Source of the DNA: Rohdeia mirabilis
GTDB lineage: Bacteria; Planctomycetota; UBA1135; GCA-002686595
DNA length: 64,000 nt
Assembly (NCBI GenBank): GCA_007750655.1
Contig: CP036290.1
Coordinates: forward strand, 1,116,001-1,180,000
Direction of reading: 5' to 3'
The notes under the pieces were generated by a model. It saw only the letters and a program-made list of their open reading frames with translations, searched no databases and was not told where the DNA came from. Of the stretch, positions 24,103-35,040 are shown piece after piece. Made by a program: the position numbers and the translations under genes. Positions within the stretch are counted from its first letter, which is position 1, and every line of letters starts with the position of its first letter.

Positions 24103-24990
24103 ATGGAGATCGAACGTGCGACGCCCGAGGACCTCGACGATTGGACCGCGCTCCGGTACGCGTTGTGGGGGGGAGACCTCGCTCGGCTCCGCGACGAGGC
24201 CCGCGCGCTGCTCGACGCGGACGACCAGGTGGCATTTCTCGCGCGCGAGGCGAACGCGGGTGCGATCGGTTTCGTCGAGGCTTCGTCGAGAACGGCGACC
24301 CCGCGCACGTACGCGTTCGTCGAAGGGTGGTTCGTCTCGCCGTCCCGGCGCGGCGCAGGCCACGGAGCGCATCTGCTCGAAGCGGTCGAGGACTGGGCGC
24401 TGCACCGCGGGATCGACACGTTGCTCTCCGACACGCAACCCGAGCACTACCCGGAGAGTCTCGCCGCGCACGCACGTGCGGGATACGTGCCCGTCTCGAC
24501 GACCACCGTGTTGCTCAAGCGGCTCGCGGCCGACGTCGCAGCCGTCGAATCCGACGTGCGCCCGGAACCTGGGGCGATGCTCCACCACCTCTCGATCGGC
24601 GTCCGCGACATTGGGCGTTCGGCGGGCTTCTACGACGCCGTGCTCGGAGCGCTGGGGTTCGTGCGCGTGTGGAGCGACCTGCGGCCCGGCGAGTCGAACC
24701 AAGCGGTGGGCTACGGCAGCGCGGGTGGGGGCGACCGGTTCGCGATCAAGCAGCACGACGGGGCACACGCTCCGGGCGCCGGCTCGCACCTGGCCTTCTC
24801 CGCGAGCAGTCGCCGGGCCGTGGACGCGTTCCACGCCGCCGCACTCGCGCACGGCGGCATGAGTGACGGCGCGCCCGGGCTGCGGCCACACTACGGCCCC
24901 GACTACTACGCCTGCTTCGTCGTGGATCCGGACGGGCACCGCATCGAAGCGGTGATCACGACGGCGGAGTTGAGTACCCACGAAGTCTGA
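24103..24990 (+). CDS. Fusion protein: N-terminal AAC(6')-like GNAT, C-terminal VOC domain
   Basis: 295 residues. Residues about 1-143 are a GNAT resembling aminoglycoside 6'-N-acetyltransferases: IERATPEDLDDWTALRYALW, AFVEGWFVSPSRRGAGHGAH (acetyl-CoA loop R-G-A-G-H-G), then DTLLSDTQPEHYPESLAAHA. Residues about 158-290 are a VOC module (MLHHLSIGVRDIGRSAGFYD to VVDPDGHRIEAVI). This domain order is the reverse of the 12272-13114 protein. Drug acetylation coupled to ligand binding is a reasonable hypothesis; nothing here proves aminoglycoside resistance. It has its own leaderless-type promoter. Confidence 0.88.
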   Translation: MEIERATPEDLDDWTALRYALWGGDLARLRDEARALLDADDQVAFLAREANAGAIGFVEASSRTATPRTYAFVEGWFVSPSRRGAGHGAHLLEAVEDWALHRGIDTLLSDTQPEHYPESLAAHARAGYVPVSTTTVLLKRLAADVAAVESDVRPEPGAMLHHLSIGVRDIGRSAGFYDAVLGALGFVRVWSDLRPGESNQAVGYGSAGGGDRFAIKQHDGAHAPGAGSHLAFSASSRRAVDAFHAAALAHGGMSDGAPGLRPHYGPDYYACFVVDPDGHRIEAVITTAELSTHEV

Positions 24991-25011
24991 ACCTGAACGA
25001 ACCCGACCACC

Positions 25012-25385
25012 ATGGACCACTCCCCTCTGCACTCCATCGAGATCGTGACGCCCGACGTGGACGGCACGCGCGCTCTCTACACCGACTCGTTCGGCGCCGC
25101 GTTCGCGGAGCCCGACCCGCTGCTCGGAGGAGCCGTCGTCGCCGAACTGCCGAGCGGGTCGCGGATCGGGATTCGCGTTCCGATGCACGAGCAGGAGAGT
25201 CCGGTCGTGCGGATGGACGTCAGGGTCGCGGAACTGACCTGAACCTGGACCTGGCCGTCGCTCGAGCCGAGAGCCGCGGAGCGAGGGTCCTGCTCCCGTC
25301 CATGGACCTCGTCGGCAACGGCCACGGCCGCACCGCGATCGACGAGCTCGGCGGCATCGAGCACGGGCTCTGGCAGGTGGTGTGA
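25012..25385 (+). pseudogene. Frameshifted VOC family gene
   Basis: ATG 25012 gives 76 residues of a VOC start (SIEIVTPDVDGTRALYTDSF) ending at TGA 25240-25242. The next frame continues the same domain without a gap: DLAVARAESRGARVLLPSMD, then the family-type ending AIDELGGIEHGLWQVV and a stop at 25383-25385. A single indel near 25230-25240 separates the halves. The full-length product would be about 124 residues. Confidence 0.7.
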
Positions 25386-25407
25386 ACGAACGCGCCGGTG
25401 GCGCGCG

Positions 25408-25899
25408 TCACCCGTCCTGCTTTCCGCAGCACTTCTTGAACTTCTTGCCGCTGCCGCAGAAGCACGGGTCGTTGCGGCCGAGTTTGGGGGCCTGGTGCAC
25501 GACGGTCTCGGGCTTGGACGCGGCCTGATTGGCGAGGTGTCCGGAGTCGACGGCGGTGCGGAATGCGTCGAGCGCGTCGTCCATCCCGTGGTTGAGCTCG
25601 AACGCGTGGGGCACGACCTCGCCGTCCTCGACCCAGGCGAACAGGGCCATGGTCACGGCGGGGACGTGCTCGGCGAGCGGATCCTTGCGCCGCAGGTGGC
25701 GCGGCAGGAGATCGCCGAGCGCGGCGCGGATCGCGTCCCCGTCGAACAGGCGCGGCTGGGCGCCGAGTTCGTCGTAGGCGACCGTCAGCAGCAACTCGGC
25801 GATGCGGCGGCGCGCGGCGTCGGGCACGCCGGTGAGGGCGCGCGCCTGGGGCGAGTCGAGGAAGCTGGCGACATCGAGGGCGACCTGTCGGGAGACCAT
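25408..25899 (-). CDS. SEC-C motif protein
   Basis: 163 residues, the only minus-strand gene in the 11-28 kb belt. The C-terminus carries a perfect SEC-C zinc motif, [19 protein letters not shown]. The N-terminal 120 residues are helical ([39 protein letters not shown]) and of unknown family. The SEC-C motif binds zinc and, in SecA, the ribosome and SecB; stand-alone SEC-C proteins have mostly unknown roles. It has a -10-like TATCCT placed for leaderless transcription. Confidence 0.85.
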   Translation of the reverse strand: MVSRQVALDVASFLDSPQARALTGVPDAARRRIAELLLTVAYDELGAQPRLFDGDAIRAALGDLLPRHLRRKDPLAEHVPAVTMALFAWVEDGEVVPHAFELNHGMDDALDAFRTAVDSGHLANQAASKPETVVHQAPKLGRNDPCFCGSGKKFKKCCGKQDG

Positions 25900-25905
25900 C
25901 GGCGG

Positions 25906-25911
25906 AGGATA
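25906..25911 (-). promoter_or_regulatory. -10 element TATCCT, leaderless start of the SEC-C gene
   Basis: On the minus strand TATCCT lies exactly 6 nt before the ATG at 25899, the same arrangement as on plus-strand genes. Confidence 0.55.
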
Positions 25912-26112
25912 CCCGAGTCGGTTGCCCCGTCGGCCGCGCGTTCGCATCCTCGTCGCGGGCGCCGCTCGCCCGCACCGCGCGGGACCGCGGCACCGTTGGC
26001 CGTGCATCCGTCGGACCGCGCCGCGCCCGGGCTCGACAGCGAGGCGTGCGCTCGAACGCTGCCGCATCCGACACGCTCCGCCCGCGCGGCGCGAGCCACG
26101 AGGACCACTTCC

Positions 26113-26691
26113 ATGACGAACGACACGAACGCGTCCCGAAGCGGCGGCGCGGACCACCGCACCGGACCGACCACCGCCCGGCTCTTCCTGCGCCAGATGG
26201 TGCCGGACGACGCTGAAGCGTTCTTCAGGATCCAGAGCGATCCCGAGGTGATGCGCTACACCCACGAGACGCCGCCCGAGTCGGTCGAGCAACTGCGCGG
26301 CTTCCTCGCGGACTACCCGGACTTCGACACGGTTGGCTACGGGCGCTGGGGCTGCTACCTGCGCGAGAGCGGCGAGCTGATCGGCTTCAGCGGGCTCAAG
26401 TACATGGCGGACCTCGGAGCCACGGACCTCGGCTATCGACTGCTGCCGAAGTACTGGGGCCAGGGTCTGGCCACCGAGGCCGGGCGCGCATCGCTGCGCT
26501 ACGGGTTCGAGACGATCGGTCTCGAGCGGATCGCGGGCTTCGTGCTGCCGGCCAACGCGGGGTCGATCCGTGTGCTCGAGAAGGTCGGCATGGAGCGCGA
26601 CGGCACGGTCGAGATCGACGGGCTCGAGGCCCAGCGCTTTCGGATCGATCGCGAGCGGTGGGAGCGGTCCGCAGCGCTCGGGTCGGACTAG
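26113..26691 (+). CDS. GNAT family N-acetyltransferase (RimJ/RimL type)
   Basis: 192 residues from ATG 26113. [60 protein letters not shown] (acetyl-CoA loop W-G-Q-G-L-A) and [20 protein letters not shown] are all canonical for the RimJ/RimL subfamily, which acetylates protein N-termini or small amines. All key residues are intact, so an active enzyme is likely; the substrate is unknown. Confidence 0.9.
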   Translation: MTNDTNASRSGGADHRTGPTTARLFLRQMVPDDAEAFFRIQSDPEVMRYTHETPPESVEQLRGFLADYPDFDTVGYGRWGCYLRESGELIGFSGLKYMADLGATDLGYRLLPKYWGQGLATEAGRASLRYGFETIGLERIAGFVLPANAGSIRVLEKVGMERDGTVEIDGLEAQRFRIDRERWERSAALGSD

Positions 26692-26757
26692 ACTGCACGT
26701 GCCGTTCCCCGCAATCGCTCTCGGGACGACACATCGAACTCGATCCCACCGAACCCC

Positions 26758-27129
26758 ATGAACCTCGGCGCCTTCTCCATCAGTCTCACGGTCGCGAACC
26801 TCGAAGCTTCCAAGGCCTTCTACGCGAAGCTCGGGTTCGTCGAATTCCACGGCGGCACGGAACAGCGCTATTCGATCCTCAAGAACGGCGATCACATCAT
26901 CGGTCTGTACGAAGGCATGTTCGACAAGAACATCCTGACCTTCAATCCGGGCTGGGACCAGAGCGCCCGGAAGCTCGACGCCTTCACCGACGTTCGCGAT
27001 CTGCAGAAGCAGCTGAAGGCGGACGGCGTGGTGCCCGTGATGGAGGCCGACGAGTCGACCACCGGTCCCGCGAGCTTCGTGGTCGTCGATCCGGACGGCA
27101 ATCAGATCCTGGTGGACCAGCACGTCTGA
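26758..27129 (+). CDS. VOC family protein
   Basis: 123 residues. A compact single VOC module: [40 protein letters not shown] and the ending [17 protein letters not shown]. The lack of a terminal Glu before the last strand suggests a binding or atypical-metal member. The TGA stop (27127-27129) overlaps the first bases of the giant palindrome, so the transcript end is directly followed by a stem of about 67 bp. Confidence 0.9.
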   Translation: MNLGAFSISLTVANLEASKAFYAKLGFVEFHGGTEQRYSILKNGDHIIGLYEGMFDKNILTFNPGWDQSARKLDAFTDVRDLQKQLKADGVVPVMEADESTTGPASFVVVDPDGNQILVDQHV

Positions 27130-27262
27130 GCTGCGCTGGATTGTCGGTACGGCGTCAGGCACGAAACTGCCACCTGCCGCCGATGACGCTGCGATTCGCA
27201 GCGTCATCGGCGGCAGGTGGCAGTTTCGTGCCTGACGCCGTACCGACAATCCAACGCAGCTC
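27128..27262. repeat. Near-perfect 135-bp palindrome (giant hairpin)
   Basis: The left arm 27128-27194 and right arm 27196-27262 are reverse complements with a single mismatch (27136 against 27254) about one central T at 27195. The interior contains GTCGGTACGGCGTCAGGCAC and CACCTGCCGCCGATGACGC. It lies between a VOC gene and a VIT1-like gene. It has no coding capacity of its own and no T-tract. Such long palindromes are normally unstable, so its persistence implies a recent origin (inverted duplication or REP-type element) or a function. Confidence 0.95.
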
Positions 27263-27284
27263 GCACCGACCCCCGATCCGCACC

Positions 27285-27986
27285 ATGACTCCGCACCGCC
27301 ACCGCGAACGCCACTTCTCCGAACGCATCGGTTGGCTGCGGGCGGCGGTGCTCGGTGCGAACGACGGCATCGTCTCGACCGCCAGCCTCGTGATCGGCGT
27401 CGCAGCGGCCGGTGGCGAGCGCGCGGACGTGTTGGTCGCGGGCGTCGCCGGTCTCGCGGCGGGCGCGATGTCGATGGCGGCGGGGGAGTACGTCTCGGTC
27501 AGTTCCCAGGCCGACACGGAGAACGCGGACCTCGAGCGTGAGAAGCGCGAACTCGTCGAGACACCCCAGGCCGAACTCGTCGAGTTGACGGGCATCTGGA
27601 TCGAGCGCGGACTCACTCCCGACCTCGCGCACCAGGTCGCCGTGCAGTTGACCGAACACGACGCGCTCGCGGCTCACGCGCGCGACGAACTCGGCCTCAG
27701 CGAGGTGCATACGGCGCGACCGGTCCAGGCCGCGCTCGCTTCGGCGGCCGCGTTCGCCGTGGGAGCTGGGCTCCCGCTGGGTCTGACGGCGTTGGCGGGT
27801 ACCACGTCGCTCGCGACGACCGTCGCCATCGGCTCGCTCGCCTTCCTGGCCCTGTTGGGCAGCATCTCGGCGCGCGTGGGCGGAGCCTCCATCCTGCGCG
27901 GCGCGGGGCGCGTCACCCTGTGGGGCGCGCTGGCGATGGTGGCGACGGCCGCGATCGGTTCGCTCTTCGGCGCCGTCGGGATCTGA
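27285..27986 (+). CDS. VIT1/CCC1 family metal transporter
   Basis: 233 residues. The N-terminal signature [20 protein letters not shown] and [15 protein letters not shown], and then [20 protein letters not shown], are diagnostic of the VIT1/CCC1 family of Fe(II)/Mn(II) transporters. The cytoplasmic metal-binding domain (Glu-rich, [20 protein letters not shown]) separates it from the last three helices ([20 protein letters not shown] to the end). Probably a plasma-membrane iron or manganese exporter. It starts 23 nt after the giant palindrome. Confidence 0.93.
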   Translation: MTPHRHRERHFSERIGWLRAAVLGANDGIVSTASLVIGVAAAGGERADVLVAGVAGLAAGAMSMAAGEYVSVSSQADTENADLEREKRELVETPQAELVELTGIWIERGLTPDLAHQVAVQLTEHDALAAHARDELGLSEVHTARPVQAALASAAAFAVGAGLPLGLTALAGTTSLATTVAIGSLAFLALLGSISARVGGASILRGAGRVTLWGALAMVATAAIGSLFGAVGI

Positions 27987-28019
27987 GCTGCGGCGCCAGC
28001 CGCGACCGCTGCCCGCGCG

Positions 28020-30137
28020 CTACTGGATCGTGAGCGCGAGCGGATTCGTCAACAGGGCCGCGCCGCTCGTCTCGATCACCAGCGCCTGCAGCCACACGTC
28101 GAAGCCCGCCGTGCCCAGCGGAACGCCCGTCCCAAAGGTGTAGTTCCCGCTGCCGTCGGCGAAGCCGGCCGTGAGCAGCAGCGTCGGCGGCGTCAGTGCG
28201 AGCGGTCCGAACGGGCTCGGCGACGGACCGCCGCCCCAGACGGAGTAACCGATCACCGCGCCTTCACCCGGCAACAGGTTCGCGACGGAGAACGTCGCGC
28301 CCTGTCCGGCGGTCAAGGCCGTCGCCGACAGCAGCGGACTCGGAACGGCCGCGACCAGGGTGTAGTGGTCGAGCACCGCTCCCGTCGAATCGACGAAGCG
28401 CACGTCGATCCGGTCGTCGTCGACGTCGAGCGCCACCGACCCGAGCGTCAACTCGTTCACCAGCATCACGGGGTGGTCGAGCGGTCCCGCGGTCGTCTTG
28501 CCCGAGCTGCCCGCCACCGTGTAGACCGCGCCCTCGTGACCGGCGGTGGTCTTCGCGTAGGCGCCGTCGTGGAGCACGTTGCCGTCGCCGCCGTCGACCA
28601 CGTGCAGCGCGGCCGAGAACGTGGGCGAGTAGCCGTAGTGCCCGTCGATCAGATAGCTGCGCTCGTAGGCGTGGCTGTGCCCCGAGAAGACCAGGTCCAC
28701 GCCGCCCGCCTCGAGGATCGGCAGGAACGTCTCGCGCATGTCCACCATCAGCTGCGCCGTCGGCGAGGTCCCGTCGGAGTCGTGCGAGCCCTTCGTGTAG
28801 GGCGGGTGGTGCCAGTAGGCGACGATCCACGGCTGCAGCGTCGAAGCCAGGTCGGCCGCGAGCCACGTCGCCATCGGCCCGGTCGGCGTCAGGTCGCTGC
28901 CCTGCGAGTCCAGGCACACGAAGTGGACGTTGGCGCGGTCGAACGAGTAGTACGCCTCGGTGCCGGACGCGAGGCCGCCGAGCTCGCCGGCGGTGGGGAA
29001 GGTGAAGTTCTCGTAGTAGACCGACGGCAGCGTCTCGTGGTTGCCGCGCGTCGACCACACGGGCGTCGTGCGCAGCGTCGCCGCATAGGTGTCGAAGATG
29101 GCGCTCTGGTACTGCTCCTGGGTGCCTTCGGGATAGGCGTTGTCGCCGAGCAACAGGATCAGGTCGGCCGGCGCCGCGCTCGCGTAGCCGAGGAACGCGT
29201 CGCGCACCGCCAACTGGTCGGCGTTGTGCGTCCCGCAGTCGCCGAGCAGCCACACGCGCGTCGGGTGGCTCGTCCCGGGCGGCGGCGCCGTCTCGAACCA
29301 GTGGTCGGCGTCGTCGCCCGCGATGTCCTGCGCGACGTCGCCGACCGCGTAGTAGTAGCGCGTGTCGGGAGCGAGGCCGGTCACGGTGACTTCGTGGTGG
29401 AGCACCGCGGTCGGATCGTCGAACGTGTTCGTCAACGCGCCCGGACTGGTCCCGATGCGCACGCGGCTCGACGTCGCGGCCAACGTGCTCCAGCGCAGCG
29501 TCATGCGGTCGTGCCCGGGCAGCTGGAGGTACGGCCCGCGCGTGAGCACGGCCGGGAGCGCGTCGAGGAGTTCGAGGTCGAAGCTGATGTCGGAGCTCGT
29601 CGGGCCAGCCTGGTGGATCTCGACGCACAGGACGTTCGTGCCCTGGACGAGGAGGTTCGGGTCGATCAGGTGGTCGCCCCACAGGTTCTCCTCCGCGCTG
29701 CCCTGGGCCACCTCTGCGAGGGTCGTGTGACCGATCGCACCCGCGGGCAGGTTGTTGCGCAGGGCCTCGACGCCGTTGACGTACACGACGGAGCCGTCGT
29801 CGTCGAGCAGCCGCACGCGCAGCACGCTCACCGCGGCGGGATCGGCGACCTGGAACTCGCGCCGGAAGTAGGTGGTGACGAACTTGGCGTTCGCGTCGCC
29901 ACCGAAACCCACGACGGTGGACTCGTCGCCGTCGCCGTAGCCGAGCTGCGCGCGCCCGGTCGCCCAACCGCTGGCGTCGAACGACGGTTGGATCCAGGCG
30001 CTGCCCTGGTCGCTGCCGTCGTCGAGGTAGCTCCAGACGGCGCCGCTCGGGACGATCTGCGCGTGCGCGACCGGCGCCGCGAAGAGGAACGCGCATGCCG
30101 ACGCCGACGCGAAGAGCCGAGCCGAGGGACGTGTCAT
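28020..30137 (-). CDS. Secreted purple-acid-phosphatase-like metallophosphoesterase
   Basis: 705 residues from ATG 30137. Order: signal peptide (ACAFLFAAPVAHAQ); a galactose-binding-like beta-sandwich (about 25-190: WSYLDDGSDQGSAW, AQLGYGDGDEST, LRVRLLDDDGSVVYVNG); a PAP-type fibronectin-like domain (about 200-285: VTGLAPDTRYYYAVGD); a calcineurin-like phosphoesterase (about 290-500) with metal ligands in LLGDCGTHN, LLLGDNAYPEG, TRGNHET, YWHHPPY and SGHSHAYERS; and a C-terminal beta-domain ending LLTNPLALTIQ, reminiscent of a sorting tail. Likely releases phosphate outside the cytoplasm. It overlaps the TPR gene stop by 4 nt, so the two form an operon. Compare 47228-49084, which has the sandwich on the other side. 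Confidence 0.88.
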   Translation of the reverse strand: MTRPSARLFASASACAFLFAAPVAHAQIVPSGAVWSYLDDGSDQGSAWIQPSFDASGWATGRAQLGYGDGDESTVVGFGGDANAKFVTTYFRREFQVADPAAVSVLRVRLLDDDGSVVYVNGVEALRNNLPAGAIGHTTLAEVAQGSAEENLWGDHLIDPNLLVQGTNVLCVEIHQAGPTSSDISFDLELLDALPAVLTRGPYLQLPGHDRMTLRWSTLAATSSRVRIGTSPGALTNTFDDPTAVLHHEVTVTGLAPDTRYYYAVGDVAQDIAGDDADHWFETAPPPGTSHPTRVWLLGDCGTHNADQLAVRDAFLGYASAAPADLILLLGDNAYPEGTQEQYQSAIFDTYAATLRTTPVWSTRGNHETLPSVYYENFTFPTAGELGGLASGTEAYYSFDRANVHFVCLDSQGSDLTPTGPMATWLAADLASTLQPWIVAYWHHPPYTKGSHDSDGTSPTAQLMVDMRETFLPILEAGGVDLVFSGHSHAYERSYLIDGHYGYSPTFSAALHVVDGGDGNVLHDGAYAKTTAGHEGAVYTVAGSSGKTTAGPLDHPVMLVNELTLGSVALDVDDDRIDVRFVDSTGAVLDHYTLVAAVPSPLLSATALTAGQGATFSVANLLPGEGAVIGYSVWGGGPSPSPFGPLALTPPTLLLTAGFADGSGNYTFGTGVPLGTAGFDVWLQALVIETSGAALLTNPLALTIQ

Positions 30138-31042
30138 CGTGGAAGCTCCGCGAGCGCGGTGTCGATGTGGGTGGCGAGTCGCCGGGCAGAGGCGGTGAGT
30201 CGTTGCTGGCGAGGCCGTTCCTGCAGGCGGGCGCGGGCCGCCAGGTAGCGCTCGCGCGCTTCGGCGGGGCGGCCGGCGCGCGCGAGCAGGTCGCCCTGAC
30301 GCGCGTACCAGTTCTCGGGGCGCGCGCTCGAGTCGGCGACCTTCTGCAGGCGCGAGCAGGCGGCGTCGATGCGTCCGAGCTCCTCTTCGAGGTCGCAGGC
30401 CGCGAGCAGGAGCGAGATCGAGTCGCCGATGCGCGCGAGCCCATCGTCCAGACCGCGCACGGCCGCTTCGGGTTCCTGGAAGCAGGCGCGGGCCAGGAAC
30501 CAGTCGGGCGAGGGTGCCGGGTGGAGGTCGATCAAGGTCGTCCAGGCGGCGAGCGCGTCGGCGGGGCGCCCCGCGGATCCGAGCAGCTCGGCCCGCAGCT
30601 CGAGGGCCTCGAAGGCGAGGTCGGGCCCGAGCGTCTCGGACCGCAGCTCGATGTCGACCCACGCGAGGGCCTCCGCCTCCGCGCCGAGCGCTCGCGCCAA
30701 CCGGGAGCGCCCGAGCGCCAGGCCCGGGAGGTCGGGTTCGAGCTCGCCCGTGCGCTCGAGATCGCCCGCGCAGGCCTCGAAGTCGCCGTGGAGGCGTTCG
30801 AGCCCGGCGCGCCGCAGGTAGAGGTCGGCCGCGTCCGGCGTCTCGGCCAGCTCGGCGGTGACGCGCTCGATCGCCTCCTCGAGACCTTCGTGGAACGGCG
30901 CCGCACAGGCCGCGGCCCGCGCCACGGAGCTCCCGGGCAGGGCGCCCCAACACAGGAGCGCCGTCAACAGCCAGCCGAGTCGGATCGCGCGGGCACGGGT
31001 GGGGAGGCGGTCGAACCGTCGGAAGGGTGCGCGCGCGACCAT
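30134..31042 (-). CDS. Exported TPR-like repeat protein
   Basis: 302 residues. The N-terminus is basic followed by a hydrophobic stretch ([20 protein letters not shown]), a signal peptide or anchor. The rest is helical repeats of tetratricopeptide type: [40 protein letters not shown] and [20 protein letters not shown]. Its stop overlaps the phosphoesterase start (ATGA at 30134-30137), so the two proteins are co-expressed and probably interact outside the cytoplasm. Partner identity is an inference. Confidence 0.8.
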   Translation of the reverse strand: MVARAPFRRFDRLPTRARAIRLGWLLTALLCWGALPGSSVARAAACAAPFHEGLEEAIERVTAELAETPDAADLYLRRAGLERLHGDFEACAGDLERTGELEPDLPGLALGRSRLARALGAEAEALAWVDIELRSETLGPDLAFEALELRAELLGSAGRPADALAAWTTLIDLHPAPSPDWFLARACFQEPEAAVRGLDDGLARIGDSISLLLAACDLEEELGRIDAACSRLQKVADSSARPENWYARQGDLLARAGRPAEARERYLAARARLQERPRQQRLTASARRLATHIDTALAELPR

Positions 31043-31048
31043 CCCCGA

Positions 31049-31054
31049 ACCCTA
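31049..31054 (-). promoter_or_regulatory. -10 element TAGGGT, leaderless start of the TPR gene
   Basis: On the minus strand TAGGGT ends 6 nt before the ATG at 31042. The divergent fusA promoter lies about 230 nt further right. Confidence 0.55.
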
Positions 31055-31282
31055 TCCGTCCCTCCCAGGACCCGCAATTCGGTCGGTCGCGGCGCTCGAA
31101 CGTTGGTCGCTGCGCGTCCCGCGAAGGGCTCCCCTCGGACCGGGGTGGACGCGGGTCGATCGCGCCCGCCCGCCCCGTCCATCCGCTCCAGCGCGGACCT
31201 CGTCGCCGCTTCCAGCCCCGGTCGCGGCGCGCGCTCGCGACCTGTCGACCCGGATCCGCGACAGTCAGAACCGGCCCGGACG

Positions 31283-31310
31283 TTGACGCCGCGCCGCGCG
31301 CCGCTACCCT
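31283..31310 (+). promoter_or_regulatory. fusA promoter, TTGACG-16-TACCCT
   Basis: TTGACG (31283-31288) and TACCCT (31305-31310) are spaced by 16 bp, a good sigma-70-type promoter. Transcription would start near 31317, giving a 5' leader of about 120 nt before ATG 31438. The leader contains ATTCCACG and GTGGCAGCG segments that could pair weakly. The rest of the 31043-31437 gap shows no gene. Confidence 0.6.
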
Positions 31311-31437
31311 TTTTCGGCTCCGAGTCCCTTTCGAGGGCTCGCGCGACTTCATTCCACGCGTGGCAGCGACGCTCCGTCGCGCCCGTCCGACCCCCGTCCG
31401 ATCCTTCGATCGATCGGACCCGACCCCGCATTCGTCC

Positions 31438-33510
<2,073 letters not shown>

Positions 33511-33562
33511 TCCGCTGTCTCCGATCCGCCGCGCCCTCGTCGGCGCGTGCGGAGTAGGCCCG

Positions 33563-33599
33563 ACCGGGCCGCGTTCCTCGGCGAGGGGCGCGGCCCGGT
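33563..33599 (+). terminator. Hairpin downstream of fusA
   Basis: ACCGGGCCGCG (33563-33573) pairs perfectly with CGCGGCCCGGT (33589-33599) around a 15-nt loop. No T-run follows, so it is a GC-type terminator or an mRNA-stabilising hairpin. Confidence 0.55.
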
Positions 33600-33656
33600 T
33601 CGCGTCTCCGGCGCCCGTTCGCGCCGGGGCGCGCTCGAATCGGGCGTGAGCGTCGC

Positions 33657-33662
33657 TACCAT
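33657..33662 (+). promoter_or_regulatory. -10 element TACCAT, leaderless start
   Basis: TACCAT, then GCGCCG, then ATG 33669: spacing of 6 nt. Confidence 0.6.
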
Positions 33663-33668
33663 GCGCCG

Positions 33669-34706
33669 ATGACACGCAGTGCACGACGTCGTTGGAGCCG
33701 CGAGATCGAGTCCCTGGTCGACGGTGTGGCCGTCGCGGGCAAGGGTCCTGTCGCGGTCCACGCCTACGACTTCCCGGCCGGCGGCAAGTGGGTGGACGAC
33801 GTCATCCCCGGCAAGGTGGGGTCCTTCGATCGCCAGACCGGTGAACCGCTGTGGCACTCGCCGTGCGAGGTCGGGTACGGCCGCGGTTTCGGCGCTGGCT
33901 TCACCACCAGCGGCGACCTGGTCGTGCTCGGTCCGACCCAGTCGGGGCACGCGATGGTGCGCATGAGTGCCGCGACCGGAGAGCTGCTCGGCATCGAGCA
34001 CGTGCCCGAGTTCGACGAAGCGCTCGTCGACGCCGACTTCTGTCTCTGTGTCTGTCCCGGTCAGCTGCTGGCGCTCGACACCGAGGAGCTGTCGCCGGCC
34101 TGGAGCTTCAAGATGATGGGCGCGCGCTTCCACGCCGCGGTGCGCGCCGGCGACGTGTACCTGGCCGCCTTCTCGCGCAAGGGGTCGCGCGATCAGGGTC
34201 TGGTCGCCGTCGACGTCGCCAAGGGGAAGGCGCGCGCCACGCTGTTCGAACCGCGGCCTGGGACCTTCTACGGCATCGCGGCGGGGGAGGGGCGCTTCGT
34301 CCTGCCGGTCGAGTCGCTCGAAGCCAGTCTGCCGATGGAGCTGGCCCGCGAGCTCGTCCTGGCGCGCCTCACCGAGACCCAGGACGACGACGACCTGTCG
34401 AGTCTGGACGGGCTCGACTCGACCGGTGGCCCGGGCCTCGTGTGCTACTCCGTCGACGCGCCGGGCAAGCCCGCCTGGTTCCGCCAACTGCCGGCGAGCG
34501 AGGACGAAGCCACGTTGCGCGTCGACTCCGGCAAGGTCTACGTCGGCCGCGGAACGTCGCTGGCGGTGCTCGATCTCACGACCGGTCGCGAGCTGGGTGA
34601 AGCGATCGTTCCAGGTCTCGACGAAGCGATCGCGTGGGACGTGCGCAGCGGGGCGTTCATGGTGGCCGAGGAGAATCGCGTCTCGGTCTTCGAGCTGCCC
34701 GACTGA
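33669..34706 (+). CDS. PQQ-like beta-propeller protein
   Basis: 345 residues. Repeating beta-propeller blades are visible: PGKVGSFDRQTGEPLWHSPC, GHAMVRMSAATGELLGIEHV, LLALDTEELSPAWSFKMM, LVAVDVAKGKARATLFE and TSLAVLDLTTGRELGEAIV. The pattern (D-x-x-T-G-E/R, then a hydrophobic-Trp strand) is that of PQQ-like or quinoprotein-type WD-like repeats. No signal peptide is present, so this is cytoplasmic, unlike most periplasmic quinoproteins. An acidic insertion TQDDDDLSSLDGLDSTGG interrupts one blade. No enzymatic motif; a scaffold is likely. Confidence 0.75.
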   Translation: MTRSARRRWSREIESLVDGVAVAGKGPVAVHAYDFPAGGKWVDDVIPGKVGSFDRQTGEPLWHSPCEVGYGRGFGAGFTTSGDLVVLGPTQSGHAMVRMSAATGELLGIEHVPEFDEALVDADFCLCVCPGQLLALDTEELSPAWSFKMMGARFHAAVRAGDVYLAAFSRKGSRDQGLVAVDVAKGKARATLFEPRPGTFYGIAAGEGRFVLPVESLEASLPMELARELVLARLTETQDDDDLSSLDGLDSTGGPGLVCYSVDAPGKPAWFRQLPASEDEATLRVDSGKVYVGRGTSLAVLDLTTGRELGEAIVPGLDEAIAWDVRSGAFMVAEENRVSVFELPD

Positions 34707-34982
34707 GAGGGCGCTCGTGCGCGGCGACTCGCGAGTGCGCGCGAACCACCGGCGCGCCTCGTCCGCTCCCGAACGGGTGGCGTGCTGCGGGCGCGAACGC
34801 CGCGCGGGCGCCGGGAACCTCCACCCATCGATGGCTGGCGGGGGTGTGGCGGTGCGCCCGCGCCGCGGCGAGGGCTCGTCGCTCGACGCGCGTCGCTCGT
34901 CGGTGGGCGAGCGCTCCACGAACCATCCGTCCCTCGTCCGCGAGCGGGGTACCGCGAGTCCACGGAAGGACTCGATGCGAGC

Positions 34983-35014
34983 TTGACGCCGGGACGGCGG
35001 CGGCCCGGTACCAT
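34983..35014 (+). promoter_or_regulatory. tex promoter, TTGACG-20-TACCAT
   Basis: TTGACG (34983-34988) and TACCAT (35009-35014) are separated by 20 bp, rather long. Initiation would be near 35021, giving a leader of about 85 nt. The 34707-34982 part of this 399-bp gap shows no gene. Confidence 0.5.
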
Positions 35015-35040
35015 GTGCGGCCCCCGACCCGATAGGCGAT

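Noticed and set aside
27128..27262. Palindrome as a simple rho-independent terminator
   Set aside because: The stem is about 67 bp, far longer than any intrinsic terminator, there is no T-tract, and it overlaps the stop codon.
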